The notes beneath the pieces were generated by a model that was given only the letters and a program-made list of their open reading frames with translations, was not told the DNA's origin and ran no database searches. This document shows positions 1 through 10,435 of a stretch of 64,000 nt of DNA, one piece after another. The stretch lies in contig CM062197.1 of assembly GCA_031216445.1 (NCBI GenBank), positions 1,174,501 through 1,238,500 on the forward strand. Direction: 5' to 3'. Each line of letters opens with the position of its first letter. The first letter of the stretch is position 1. The translations under genes were made by a program, and so were the position numbers. Source of the DNA: Lateolabrax maculatus. Its lineage: Eukaryota > Chordata > Actinopteri > Acropomatiformes > Lateolabracidae.

Positions 1-1088
1 TGCTCAGCCCATTCCTCTACTCCCTCTTCACCTGCGACTGCAGAGCTATGCATGGATCCAACTCCATCATCAAGTTCGCAGACGACACCACGGTGATTGG
101 TCTCATCAGCAACAACGATGAGACAGCCTACAGGGAAGAGGTACAGCACCTGGCCACATGGTGCACCGAAAATAACCTGCTCCTAAACACCAGCAAAACC
201 AAGGAGCTCATCGTGGACTTCAGGAAGAAGAAAAGAAGCATGCATTCGCCCATCCAAATCAATGGGATGGACATTGAGCGTGTCTCCAGCTTCAAGTTCC
301 TGGGGACCCACATCTCGGAAGACCTGTCTTGGACCACCAACACCTCCAGCCTTGTCAAGAAAGCTCACCAGCGCCTCTTCTTCCTGAGGACACTGAAGAA
401 AAACCATCTGTCTTCAGCCATCCTGGTGAACTTTTACCGCTGTGTGATCGAGAGCATCCTAACCAACTGTGTCACAGTCTGGTATGGGAGCTGCTCTGTT
501 GCGGAGCGCAAGGGACTGGAGAACATGGTGGTGGTGAAAACTGCCCAACGCATTACAGGAACTCCACTTGCAGCCATTGAGGAAATCCAGAGAAAACGCT
601 GTCTGCGTCGAGCTCGCAGCATTCTCAAGGACGCCTCCCACCCTGCACACAGACTGTTCTCCCTCATGACCTCAGGCAGGCGCTTCAGGTGCTTCCGGAC
701 AAGGACCAGCAGACTGAGGAACAGTTTCTTCCCCAGAGCTGTGTCCTTATTGAACTCTGCCCCATGCTGACGAACCCCCCCCCCAACTCCCCAACCACCA
801 CCACCACCCACAAACCCATCTACTCGTCATCTCCCCCCACTGACCGAAGACTTTACACCAGCACTACTGCACTACTGGACCTTCCTGCACTCAAACACTT
901 TGGAATCTGTTTGCACTTTCAATCTGTATATACCGTACTTATATCGCTAATTTATTATCTGTAAAATACTTATTTATTATCTGTATATTGGTACTTACTG
1001 CTATTGCACTTCTGGTTAGATGCTAAACTGCATTTCGTTGCTCTGTACTTGTACATGTGTAATGACAATAAAGTTGAATCTAATCTAA
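1..1088 (+). mobile_element. Rex1-like non-LTR retrotransposon, 3' part
   Basis: 3' portion of a LINE entering from the left edge: the end of a reverse transcriptase ORF, then a 3' UTR with CA-rich and T-rich stretches, ending in an AATAAA signal followed by a short TCTAA-like tail near 1070-1088. The tail and the RT sequence resemble the fish Rex1/Babar (CR1-related) group; the clade is assigned from memory of the motif, not by alignment. Confidence 0.75.
3..770 (+). CDS. LINE reverse transcriptase, C-terminal part (partial)
   Basis: Open frame from the window edge to a stop at 768-770. It shows the RT active-site motif FADDTT about 10 residues after the first internal Met (position 48), then the thumb-like region with WCxxNNLxLNxSKTKE, FKFLGTHIS and a VWYGS stretch, all typical of the C-terminal half of non-LTR retrotransposon RTs. 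The 5' part (endonuclease and RT fingers) is outside the window, so 48 is not a real start codon. The frame is unbroken, so the copy may be young, but activity cannot be judged from a fragment. It lies upstream of receptor A and is unrelated to it. Confidence 0.8.
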   Translation, partial: LSPFLYSLFTCDCRAMHGSNSIIKFADDTTVIGLISNNDETAYREEVQHLATWCTENNLLLNTSKTKELIVDFRKKKRSMHSPIQINGMDIERVSSFKFLGTHISEDLSWTTNTSSLVKKAHQRLFFLRTLKKNHLSSAILVNFYRCVIESILTNCVTVWYGSCSVAERKGLENMVVVKTAQRITGTPLAAIEEIQRKRCLRRARSILKDASHPAHRLFSLMTSGRRFRCFRTRTSRLRNSFFPRAVSLLNSAPC

Positions 1089-1892
1089 GCTGGACTCTTA
1101 ACTAAAACCAGAAAATTTGATCATATTACACCAATTTTAGCTCTACTTCATTGGGTTCCTATCTACTCAGATCATAATTCTGATAACTTACAAAATCATA
1201 AATGTAAATAAGGGCACCACAAACAGATCCAACACCCCTCAGATCCAACAGTGTCCAGTGGGTTGCCCAATGGAGAGAGTGGGGATTGGGTTAGGGGTCT
1301 AACCCTTGAAAACGAACTCTTATGGAAAATAAATTTTCGGTCCTGCTTGTGTTATCAGATCGAATACACAATTCCTGTGTGGTACCGTCTCTGCATGAAG
1401 AGAGCGAGAGGTGAAGAGTTTACAGGTCTGGCTTGGAGGTGAGCAGGGAGAAGCAGGACATATCCACGACACATCCCTATAGCTGCTTAGAACATAGCTG
1501 ATGATATGGGATTCAGCATGCAGTTGTGCACATTGGAGAATTCTTCAGCTCTGACAAACATCTGTGCTCTACTGAATGTCAACTAGTCATGTCGTCAACT
1601 TTTTTAAATTCTGTCTCCAGGGGAAACTTACACATACACATTTGTTACATACACAAATTTCAAAAAGGTCAAAAAAAGGTTTATTCAAACAAAAGAAAAC
1701 TTACAAAGTCCACACAAAAAGGGGAGCCAGGACATGACAGGAACGACATGAAAAACACGCCACACCAACGACAAGGACCGACAAATAACTGTACTAAGAT
1801 AAATACTTAGTACTACAAAGACAGGCAATGGAAACATTAAAGGTACAGTGGTAGAGAGATTACATCACTCATTTCTAATTGGTTGGCCATGC
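1089..1892. other. intergenic, no gene recognised
   Basis: About 800 bases between the LINE tail and the receptor A promoter region. Short open frames here (for example 1526-1810) have no recognisable domain. The first ~200 bases may be a further LINE remnant. Confidence 0.5.
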
Positions 1893-1943
1893 TGACGTAA
1901 TGATGTCGTTTGAGGGGGGTTTGACGACAAAGTATATATATAA
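1893..1943 (+). promoter_or_regulatory. putative promoter of receptor A
   Basis: A TGACGTAA (CRE-like) site at 1893 is followed by TGATGTCG, TTTGAGG and a TATATATATAAC box at 1933. An ATTGG (inverted CCAAT) lies just upstream at 1877. The order CRE, GAGG box, TATA matches the blocks upstream of the other receptors in a diverged form. The distance to the ATG (about 250 bases) leaves room for a 5' UTR, perhaps with an intron. This is inferred from sequence only. Confidence 0.5.
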
Positions 1944-2188
1944 CGTTTGTTGCACAAACACCCAACACCAGACAAGCTCTGCTGTTGCGGAAACAAACAA
2001 CTCTAACCTCCTGACTGCTGCTCAACATTGATGGATAATTTGGGGCGCCGCACACAAAGGTGTTTGTGGTAATTGATCATTATTTAACCTTTGTGTTATG
2101 ATGAACTTTACTTTGTATCTTTCAGAGTTTAACTAGTAGAACTAAAGCAAACCAAATTAGCTTTTTTATCTTCAGAAGTCTTTCTGTT

Positions 2189-3148
2189 ATGTTGTCTTTC
2201 CTGCAGCCTAAGGCCAATATCACTGCAAGTCTGCAGTATCAGGCACCACAGGAGTTAATGTTGTTTGGCATGTTATCCGTGGGATCAAGCTGCTCTTTCC
2301 TCTACATTAACAGTGTTCTGCTTTTCACGCTGAGGGATAAGCAGGTGTTTTGTGAGACATCCCGTTACATCTTACTGTACAACCTGCTCTTTGCAGACAC
2401 CGCTCACTTGGTATCAAACCTTCCGCTTTACGTACTGGCTTCTTTACGGATAAAAATTATGTATTATGCATGTGGTGCCCTCGTTCTGCTTTCAATTTTC
2501 ACTGCCACAATCTCCCCTCTCACCCTGGCTATCATGTCGCTTGAGAGATACGTGGCTGTATGCTATCCACTGAGGCATGCTACCATCTTCACCATGAGAA
2601 GCACGGGCATGGCCATCGCTCTGGTGTGGGCCTTCAGTTTTATCCACATCCTCATTCGAGTTTTTATACTGTTATATGTGTTCACAAAAATATCCTTAAA
2701 TCTGCATGTGAATGACATGTGCTCTAAGGAAGTAATTTTTTTCGCACCAATCTTTAAGGATTTTGAAGAGCTGTATGCCAGCATTGTCTTCCTGTCAGCG
2801 GGTGGAGCAATCATAGCCTCCTACATAGGTGTAGCACTTGTAGCCAGGTCTGTCTCAACAGACAAAGCCTCAGCCAGAAAGGCTCTTCAAACGCTTCTGC
2901 TTCACCTGATTCAGCTAAGCCTGATTCTCACCTCCACCATGTTCTCCAACATTATTTTATCCATTGCTAGAACAATGGAGAGATTAGCCCTTGTGCGGAT
3001 TCATAATGTATGCTTTGTGTTCTTGAGTATCCTTCCAAGGTGTCTGAGTGCTCTAATCTATGGACTCAGGGATCAAACCATCAGACCCGTCCTCTTACGA
3101 AATCTATGCTTTGGGAGGTGGAGGTGCTCAGTTTTCCTCAACAAATAA
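2189..3148 (+). CDS. odorant receptor A (or131-2-like GPCR)
   Basis: Intact 319-residue single-exon receptor. Odorant receptors of this type sit in the cilia of olfactory neurons and signal through Golf/adenylyl cyclase; the ligand is unknown. Visible: N-terminal sequon NIT at residues 10-12, TM1 about 24-48, TM2 58-84, TM3 94-118 ending in ERY at 119-121 followed by VAVCYPLRHA, a conserved Cys at 95 (ECL1) and 178 (ECL2), TM5 about 198-220, TDKASARKA before TM6, and LPRCLSALIYGLRDQ at TM7. It is clearly the most diverged member: most loops and TM4-TM6 differ from B-I, which are near copies of each other. The start gives the usual short N-terminus. It stands alone and is not part of the duplicated units. 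Confidence 0.9.
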   Translation: MLSFLQPKANITASLQYQAPQELMLFGMLSVGSSCSFLYINSVLLFTLRDKQVFCETSRYILLYNLLFADTAHLVSNLPLYVLASLRIKIMYYACGALVLLSIFTATISPLTLAIMSLERYVAVCYPLRHATIFTMRSTGMAIALVWAFSFIHILIRVFILLYVFTKISLNLHVNDMCSKEVIFFAPIFKDFEELYASIVFLSAGGAIIASYIGVALVARSVSTDKASARKALQTLLLHLIQLSLILTSTMFSNIILSIARTMERLALVRIHNVCFVFLSILPRCLSALIYGLRDQTIRPVLLRNLCFGRWRCSVFLNK

Positions 3149-4438
3149 TAATAACAAATGTCTGTGTTTATGTATCATTTAAATTTAATGTTGATTTGAA
3201 GAAAATACTGAATTTAATATGCCTTATGCCATGTCTCTTAATTATTCATACAACAAATTAGTGACCACATGTATATGTTGTTCTTGTATAATGTCACTGT
3301 AGTTAACACTTTTCTGTTTGTCTGTGAGCAATTCTCAGATACTTGTGATCATGAAAAACAAACAGAGAAACTAAACTGTATACTATAGATGTACATATTG
3401 CTTCAAATTAAATTTGGTAATTAGTATATACAAATATTTTGAAATGTTCTCAGACTTTAAATCAAGTAAGACATTTACAATGCATATATAGAGATGTTAT
3501 TTGAAATGAACAGTCCTACACACAAGAAATGTTATACAAGAGCTGAGCTGTATGAACCACAGTGCATACTAAATATTCTCAGACACACAAGAATAAAACA
3601 ATGTTTGAGTTTGGTAACTTATACTATACAAACCAGACACTAATCAAATTAAATGACATACAAAGTAGGAGTTGGGTAAAAATGTTTACAATAATGCACC
3701 ATTCATAATAATGGTTAGACTGACCTTGTCACAGCATATTAATTCAGCGCTATCATCAGTGAATCGGATTTTTATATATTTCATACTTGCATATATTTTT
3801 GAAGTATTTTATTGTTCCCAAAAGGACATTTTGTAGTTACATTATCTGAGGCACAAAGACATGTGACTGATTTCATTTTGTTCATGTTCATTTTGGATAG
3901 TGAAATACTTTTGACATTTGAACCCTTATAATGTGTTAATGGGTCAAGTATTCCTCTTAACAATGATCTATTTATTAATGTTGCAGTACATGGTAATGTA
4001 TCTCATGTTAGTGGCCTGATATTGATGCATAAAAAAGCTTTAAACCAAACTGCAGATTGCAGAACAAATTTTATTTATTGAGAAAAATAAAACAGCTGCA
4101 GATCCAGCCCAATATGTATGACCCCAACTTTACAGACTATATGCACTGCACATGTTTGAAAACATCCACCTATACAGCAGCCAATATAGTATCAACATAA
4201 CTAGGTCCATGTTCACAAGTCTTTATCAGTGAATCAGAATGTGTTCAGCACAGTGGATGTGTTTGTAATATATCTTTACTGCATTATTTCTACTGATGAT
4301 TCATCCAGGAACGTTTGATAAGAAATTTACCAAACTACGATGAGAATTAGATGGGATTTTTTTATGCAGGACAAGCAGGAGGAGGAAAAGTTGTTCACAT
4401 CTTCTGGGAACCATGACTGTCTGTACAAAGTTTTGTGC
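3149..4438. other. AT-rich intergenic, no gene recognised
   Basis: About 1.3 kb of AT-rich sequence between receptor A and the start of the B/C duplication. Several AATAAA-like strings lie 3' of receptor A (for example near 3592 and 4085), but no choice of poly(A) site is possible. No coding feature or recognisable repeat was seen. Confidence 0.5.
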
Positions 4439-4744
4439 AAATGTTGAAATATTTCACTGCAAACCAACGGGGAGTTGTGAAACAGTTGGATGCAGCAGGC
4501 CTGTCTCCCACCACCCAGTCGATGAAAGAGACATCGCCGGAAACAAGTCAAACAGGGTTTCAGGTAAGGCCTGCGTCCTTTTAGGAGTTGACAATGCAGG
4601 CACTCAGTGTATTTTTTGGCCTGTTAGTAGGCAAATAGCCACAAGGTTTATTGTTAATTAACTCCCCTGCACATAACAACAAATTATTTATCTAGCACTA
4701 CCTGTGCCATGACATATAAATAGATCCTTTTAAAATAACCAGTC

Positions 4745-5240
4745 GCAGGTGGAGGAGGGAAAAGTGTGGTGCAGCGTATCTGAAGGCCGCAATGGGCCAG
4801 TAGCTGCAGGGGATGGAGAGTATGGTAACAGAACATACACTGATAGCTCAGTGTGGACAACCAGAGACATCCCAGTGGGATATTTTTTGCATGGCATCTG
4901 GTGAGGGTCTTTGGAGCACAGGGAGTCACCTCCCTGTGCCTACCACAAAACATTCAATACGTCAAGTTATCCATCTAATTCCTGATCAAACTGATAATTG
5001 TAGGGTACAATTAGAAAGCCTCTCTAAGCTGAACACCCGCCAGATATATAAACGATGTGTACACACAAAAATCATGCGTACGCCTTTTCCCACACACAAA
5101 CAGGTATTCATATTTATGCGGTGACAATGTGCACACCTCAAGAATACTTCAGACCAGGAGTACACACAGTTTTCTATGTATATTTGTGGGTGAAATGATA
5201 AGGTGGACATGGAATATAAGGTGAGGGATGTCACCTTATT
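4745..5240. mobile_element. unassigned transposon-like sequence, copy 1
   Basis: Contains coding-like fragments on both strands and an exon-like stretch just upstream (4441-4562) ending in a GTAAGG donor-like site. The combination resembles a decayed DNA transposon, possibly PIF/Harbinger-like, but I could not place it. A second copy with few changes lies at about 10742-11237 because the whole unit is duplicated. Confidence 0.35.
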
Positions 5241-5369
5241 GTAAAACATTGTTTAAAAAATCACAAAACCTCCAAGGCACTCTCTTTAAGAACAATTAAA
5301 TGCCTTTATTGTCAAGGCATGGTCATGTAAGATCTTAAAACATCTCCTGAAACACCAGGCCCCGAGCTG

Positions 5370-5681
5370 CAGTCTCCAAGTCTGAAAACTGAAGCCAATG
5401 CAGAAGTGCCTTAAACCTGCATTCTCTCTAACGGCCAGCAGGGCAAAAAAAAGTCAGATTGTATAGAGGTCTATGAGAAAATGACCCTACTTCTCACTTG
5501 ATTTATTACCTCAGTAAACATTTACTTTTTTAATGTGTTTGTTTGTTGGTTTTTTGGAACTATTGCAATTGTCTATATTTACAATGTTGCTGTTAAATTC
5601 AGCTCTGGCAAATATTGTGGGCCAAACGATGCCGTCTGCTGGAGTTTTTAGCAGTCTACACCATCTCTAGGCCACAACACC
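5370..5681 (+). repeat. dispersed fish repeat, present only in unit 1
   Basis: Begins CAGTCTCCAAGTCTG and contains CTCTCTAACGGCCAGCAGGG and a GTCAGATTGTATAGA string. Closely related sequence occurs at about 60775-60935 in the lipoxygenase intron, so this is a dispersed repeat. It is missing from the equivalent place in unit 2 (after 11369). Confidence 0.65.
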
Positions 5682-6824
5682 GTGTCCAAATTGAAGATTC
5701 CTATTGGTGGAATACCACTATATGATGACCAGAGACCTGTACTACGAAGCAGTACAGGTTTCTTCGTTTCATTTTTGCTGCAAGCAATGTCAAAACTATT
5801 TTATTGAGACAGATTGAAGCACTACCCTTGCAGCCTTGTACTTGTTGTATTTACAAGTTATGAAAGTAAGCCTACTTATTGCTTTGAGTTATGTTTTTTT
5901 ATTTGCTGAAAGATTAAGGCTAAAACTGTCATACATGCCATACAAATACATCTAGGCAACACATTAATCTAATGGAAAACACAAAAGTAATAATAGTCAG
6001 ATCTAGTCCTGCCCTAATGAAAAGCCTGTTAAGTTCTACGATTTCATACAAATGCCTTTTTTTTTTTGTTGCCAGTCGTCAAGTAGACTTGTCACTTACT
6101 GTGTTATTATTTTGCAGTTTACACAGCGTTCTGCAAAATGTCACTCAAAGACACATTTATGAACTTAATTTTAAATGACTTATGAGGGATGAATGAGGGA
6201 GCCATTATTTCCCTGTTTGTCATGGCCTGGCTGTATTTCCTGCTGTGTTTTTCAGTGTTTCTCTTGTGTTTCAGTTTCCCCTGCGCACCTGTCTTGTGTT
6301 TATGTCTCATTTGCACTGCCCTTGTGTTTCTTTCCCTCTCCTGTAGTCTCCTTCTGCCCTTGGGTCCAACCCCCGTCTCCCTAGTTTCAACCGATACAGT
6401 AGGACCAGACCGAGAATGGACACAGCAGAGGACTTTGGTTTTGAAGATGAACTTTATGATTTATGTAACACTTTAGTTTGTCTTCACTCCAATTGGAAGC
6501 AAGCTTCTAACAAGTAGCACAAAAAAGGGCAGCTCTGAGGTTGGCATGCCAGGAGGTGGCCAAAAAGCCTTGGCTGAGGAGTTCTTTAACTGGCTGGCTT
6601 CTGGACTTTGTCTCTCCCTCGAATCGGGTGCCAGGGTAAGAAGAAGAGGGACATGTGGTGAAAATGTGCATCCACTACCACCCCTCTTCCGCTGCCCTCC
6701 ATGGATTAAAAATAATTGCCTCACTATGGTCACTCTGGCAGTCCTGAGAGATAGTTAACTCCCTTTAGTGAGTACCCAGTCTAGTCTAATTACTGCCTAC
6801 CTGTCTGTGGATGGTGCTGGTAAG

Positions 6825-6869
6825 TGATGACGTCACATGAAGTAGGTGTGAGGACGAAGCTTATTAAAC
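6825..6869 (+). promoter_or_regulatory. putative promoter of receptor B
   Basis: TGATGACGTCACATGA (a full CRE, TGACGTCA) at 6825, followed by GTAGGTGTGAGG and a TTATTAAAC TATA-like stretch at 6861. This aligns base for base with the block upstream of C and, with CACGTG in place of the CRE, with those of D-I. A likely 3' splice site (CATCAACAG) just before 7081 suggests an untranslated first exon and an intron before the coding exon. Confidence 0.6.
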
Positions 6870-7113
6870 AGTGCGTTAGGTCAGGCAAACCCTGCAGACC
6901 AGCTCTGTCTACATGGAGAGAAGCTTCTACGCTGCACACTGTCTGCACGGGGAAAAAAGTATGTCAATGACTTTGTGTTCAGAATGTAAACTCAGTGGCT
7001 GAAGATGAGATATTTTCACTGTTAAGAATAAAAACTGGAGAAAATGTATTTTGTTGTTGTGCTCCAATTTTCATCAACAGGTTAAAATCTGATGCATTTA
7101 AAAATGTTTTAAT

Positions 7114-8082
7114 ATGTCCTCCATAAATCCATCTCAGATGAACAATACTGCTCTTGTGGGGTTATTGGAAAGACTGATGTTTTCCACTCTGACTACAGTG
7201 CCATGCTGTGTGTTCCTCTTCATTAATGTCACCATGTTATTCACCTTGAGGAGTAAAACTGTGTTTTGTGAGACCTCCCGTTACATTCTTCTGTTTAACC
7301 TCCTTTTTGCAGACACTGTACAGATGGCACTGACTCAGGTAATGTACCTACTGGCTGCTTGTAGAATAATGTTGACGTATCCTGTATGTGGCGTTCTCAG
7401 CATGCTCGCTATTCTCATAACTGTGATCGCCCCTCTCACACTGGTGGTGATGTCTCTGGAGAGATATGTAGCTGTGTGTTACCCACTGAGGCACGCTACC
7501 ATCATCACCATCAGAAACACAGGGGTGGCTATCACCGTGGTTTGGGCCTTCAGTTCACTAAACGTCTTCATTCAAGTTCTTCTGATGTTAAATTTCCCAT
7601 TTGAAGACCTGCAGAGCCTGCAGATGAAAGACTTTTGTGGCAAAGACAGCATGTTTTTTGATCCAGTGTCTGAGCTTTATCACAAAGCCTACTCTTATTT
7701 TCTGTTTCTATCAGCTGGTGTAGCAGTCACTTCCTCCTATATCTGTGTGATGATAGCAGCCAGGTCGGCCTCCACAGACAAAGCTTCAGCCCGTAAGGCT
7801 CGTAACACCCTGCTGCTGCATCTGGTGCAGCTGGGCCTCAGTCTCTCCTCAACTATATACAACCCATTGGTTTTCTCTCTCTCCAAAAGCCTAGACAGGG
7901 TCATATTTGTGCGCATCCAGATTGTTATTTATGTTTGTATTATTATCCTTCCCAGATGTCTGAGTTCTCTCATCTATGGTCTCAGAGACCAGACCATCAG
8001 ACCCGTCCTCATGTACAATCTCTGCTGTCAGTGGAGATGCTCACCTTTCGTCTCAACCAAGGTCAAAAACACCTCTTCCTGA
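7114..8082 (+). CDS. odorant receptor B (or131-2-like GPCR)
   Basis: Intact 322-residue single-exon receptor. Residues by eye: sequons at N10 (NNT) and N38 (NVT); TM1 about 21-45, TM2 55-81, TM3 90-115, ERY at 116-118 in SLERYVAVCYPLRHA, TM4 137-160, TM5 195-216, TDKASARKARNTLLLH leading into TM6, LPRCLSSLIYG in TM7 at 279-289. Cys92 and Cys175 are placed for the ECL1-ECL2 disulfide. The N-terminus (MSSINPSQMN) is shared only with C; from TM1 on it is nearly identical to C-F. At TM2/ECL1 it reads VQMALTQVMYLL, a mixture of types seen in G-I and D-E. It has Cys at 211 where the other paralogs have Gly. The ligand is unknown. Confidence 0.92.
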   Translation: MSSINPSQMNNTALVGLLERLMFSTLTTVPCCVFLFINVTMLFTLRSKTVFCETSRYILLFNLLFADTVQMALTQVMYLLAACRIMLTYPVCGVLSMLAILITVIAPLTLVVMSLERYVAVCYPLRHATIITIRNTGVAITVVWAFSSLNVFIQVLLMLNFPFEDLQSLQMKDFCGKDSMFFDPVSELYHKAYSYFLFLSAGVAVTSSYICVMIAARSASTDKASARKARNTLLLHLVQLGLSLSSTIYNPLVFSLSKSLDRVIFVRIQIVIYVCIIILPRCLSSLIYGLRDQTIRPVLMYNLCCQWRCSPFVSTKVKNTSS

Positions 8083-9520
8083 TTGTCTATGGTCACCACA
8101 TAGTTAATAATTTGAAATAAATCCCATATGTGCATATGTGTATGTTGCAGAAAATAGGAAGGAGAAGGGTCAGAGTCATAGCATTAAACAACATTAAAAT
8201 AAATGTGACCTTACGCCATAAGATATGAGCTTTGAAATAAAAATATATTGAATTAGAAAGGATTTTTTTATGCAACGGAATTTGAGCAAGCAGAAGAAGA
8301 GGATGTAAGAAAATTAATTTTCTATTCTATCATTAGGTTCATACTACTTGTTACTTTTTTTCTGGAGCTAAGTATACATTATACTGTGTATGATTGTGTA
8401 TGTGACACCTTGGATTTTATTGATTTAAAAGGAGGGAGAAGACACCACAGCTGGAGGTAAAACTGTGTGAACTGTCAGTAAAGTCAGTGATGTATATGAG
8501 TGTTGGGATGAGTGGAGCATGCACGTAGGTGTTGCATGCTAAAAGAAAATCTCGTCACAACTTGGTCCCCATCACATAAAGCTGCATGAAAGTCACACTT
8601 CTTTGACTGTGTTTTTTCTGTAAAGGCTCTCAAAGAGACATAATACATAGTCCTCCTGCCCAGCCGACTATTTTTTTAGACAACAAGTGCTTGAAATGAG
8701 GAGCCAAGCCACGTGTGGGAAGAGTAAATAAAATAAAAAAAGATTGAGCTCAAATACTTACTTCTGTTTCCAGCCTGTGTGTGAACGTTTGCATGTGTGC
8801 AGGTGCCAGAGAGAGAGAATATGAAATATGAAAACAAAATAATTTCAGGATATTACAGATGACAGTTTATAAACCATGCCACTCAACCGTGCGTTCATTA
8901 GAGTGGAAAGAATAGTGAGACACCATCATATTCAGACACCTCAGTGTCTCTCAGCCTGTAATGTGTCCTGTTTGGTAATGCCAGTTATCACGGACTTTCT
9001 TGAAGAAGTAGTGAATGTTGTAGTAGTTGTAGAAGATTGTATAGGTGGGGATGTGGATGATGATGACTTTTCCACATAGTTCAATAGAGTGGGAGCTGTA
9101 AGAAAATAAGTGTCATATTTAAGCAATACAGTAAGAGAGGCCGTACTCTGTCACCTAATATATATACATATATACACAGCTATACCATACAAACCACTTT
9201 TATAATACAATAACATAACAGCCGATAAAAAGCCTTATTTAGGCAATAATCTGTAAGTAAAAACGCAGTACACAAGAATTACACAAATTGTTAATGCAAT
9301 GTCAAATATAGATCTTGCTAGGAATGTCTGCCAAGTATTAGCAAAATAATGCTGATGCTCTAAATATGATTTGCGAATGAATTAGCTGTATTGATAGTGA
9401 GGATGAGTCAATGGAAGGTAAATGTGTTCATGAACTAACCAGGGACAGACCTGCCAAGCTTGGAGAATATTTGTATATTTGAGCAGAAATATTATCTTTT
9501 TTTTTTAATTATTGTAAATT
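8083..9520. other. intergenic, 3' flank of receptor B
   Basis: AT-rich, with an AATAAA at about 8116-8121 that could end the receptor B transcript. No gene is seen. The open frame at 8876-9079 is not supported by any domain, although it is conserved in the duplicate at 14445-14648 simply because the whole unit is copied. Confidence 0.5.
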
Positions 9521-10435
9521 GCCCCGGCAGAGAGAAACTATGACCTGGGAAACCATGAATTATTAACTATCAAGCTGGCCCTGGAGTAACAGAACAGCCG
9601 TTTCTGGTCTGGACGGATCATAAAAATCTAGAATACATCCGCTCAGCTAAAAGACTCAACTCCAGGCAAGCCAGGTGGGCCCTTTTCTTTATTCGTTTTA
9701 ACTTCTCCCTCTCTTATCGCCCTGGCTCTAGAAACATCAAACCAGACGCCCTTTCCCGGTTGTTTGACCCTGACACTCCACCCAGGACTCCATCCACCAT
9801 TCTGCCTCCCTCCTGCACCATCGGGGCTGTTACATGGGGAATTGAGAGCGAGGTCAGGCATGCACTCAAGGGGGTGCAGGTTCCTGAGGGCTGTCCACCC
9901 AACCGCCTATTTGTCCCTGAGCCGCTCCGAGTCATCCAGTGGGGACATTCCTCGAAACTTACCTGTCATCCGGGTATCAGTCGGACTATGAACTTCATCC
10001 GTCAATGGTTCTGGTGGCCAGTTATGAGTAGAGAAGTGAGAGAATTTGTTGCTGCCTGTCCTGTCTGCTGGACTGCTCCATCCTCTACCAATTCCTTTGC
10101 AAACGTGGTCCCACATCTCTGTGGACTTTGTTACCGGCCTCCCTGTCTCTGAAGGTAACACAGCTATTCTCTCAGTCATTGACCGGATTTCCAGAGGGCT
10201 CACTTCATTCCCCTGTCCAAATTGAATTCTGCCAAAGAGATGGCGGAGGTTCTGTTGTCTAACCTGTTCCGGCTCCATGGTCTTCCCCAGGACATAGTTT
10301 CTGACGTTCACGTCACATTTCTGGATGAAGTTCTGCTTGCTGCTTGCCCAGCCTGTCGTCTGGTCACCATCCCCAGTCCAGCCCTGCTTCGGACATCTAA
10401 GCAGTACCAGAGGCCGGCCAATCTGCCTCTGACAC
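9521..10435 (+). pseudogene. Ty3/gypsy pol remnant (RNase H to integrase), unit 1
   Basis: Decayed chromovirus-like pol. In order: an RNase H end with FLVWTDHKNLEY-like and SAKRLNSRQARWALFF-like strings (frame broken near 9580), a linker, then an integrase zinc-binding segment (HPGISRTM, WWPVMSREV, CPVC) at about 9960-10075. The integrase catalytic core is largely deleted and frameshifted. The element stops abruptly at 10435, where the duplicated unit begins again; in unit 2 the same sequence continues. Not functional. Confidence 0.8.

Larger units (their letters stand above)
4439..10435 (+). repeat. tandem segmental duplication, unit 1 (carries receptor B)
   Basis: About 6.0 kb whose sequence starts again at 10436 and runs collinearly to about 15998. 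It contains unassigned transposon-like sequence (4439-5260), an LTR-like stretch (6183-6780), the receptor B promoter and gene, and ends inside a Ty3/gypsy pol remnant. The copies differ by a few percent substitutions and several indels: about 310 bases at 5370-5681, about 58 bases near 6050-6110 and about 55 bases near 8265-8320 are absent from unit 2. Confidence 0.9.

Noticed and set aside
8876..9079. 67-residue frame with an acidic end, repeated at 14445-14648
   Set aside because: No domain, and the duplicate exists through segmental copying.
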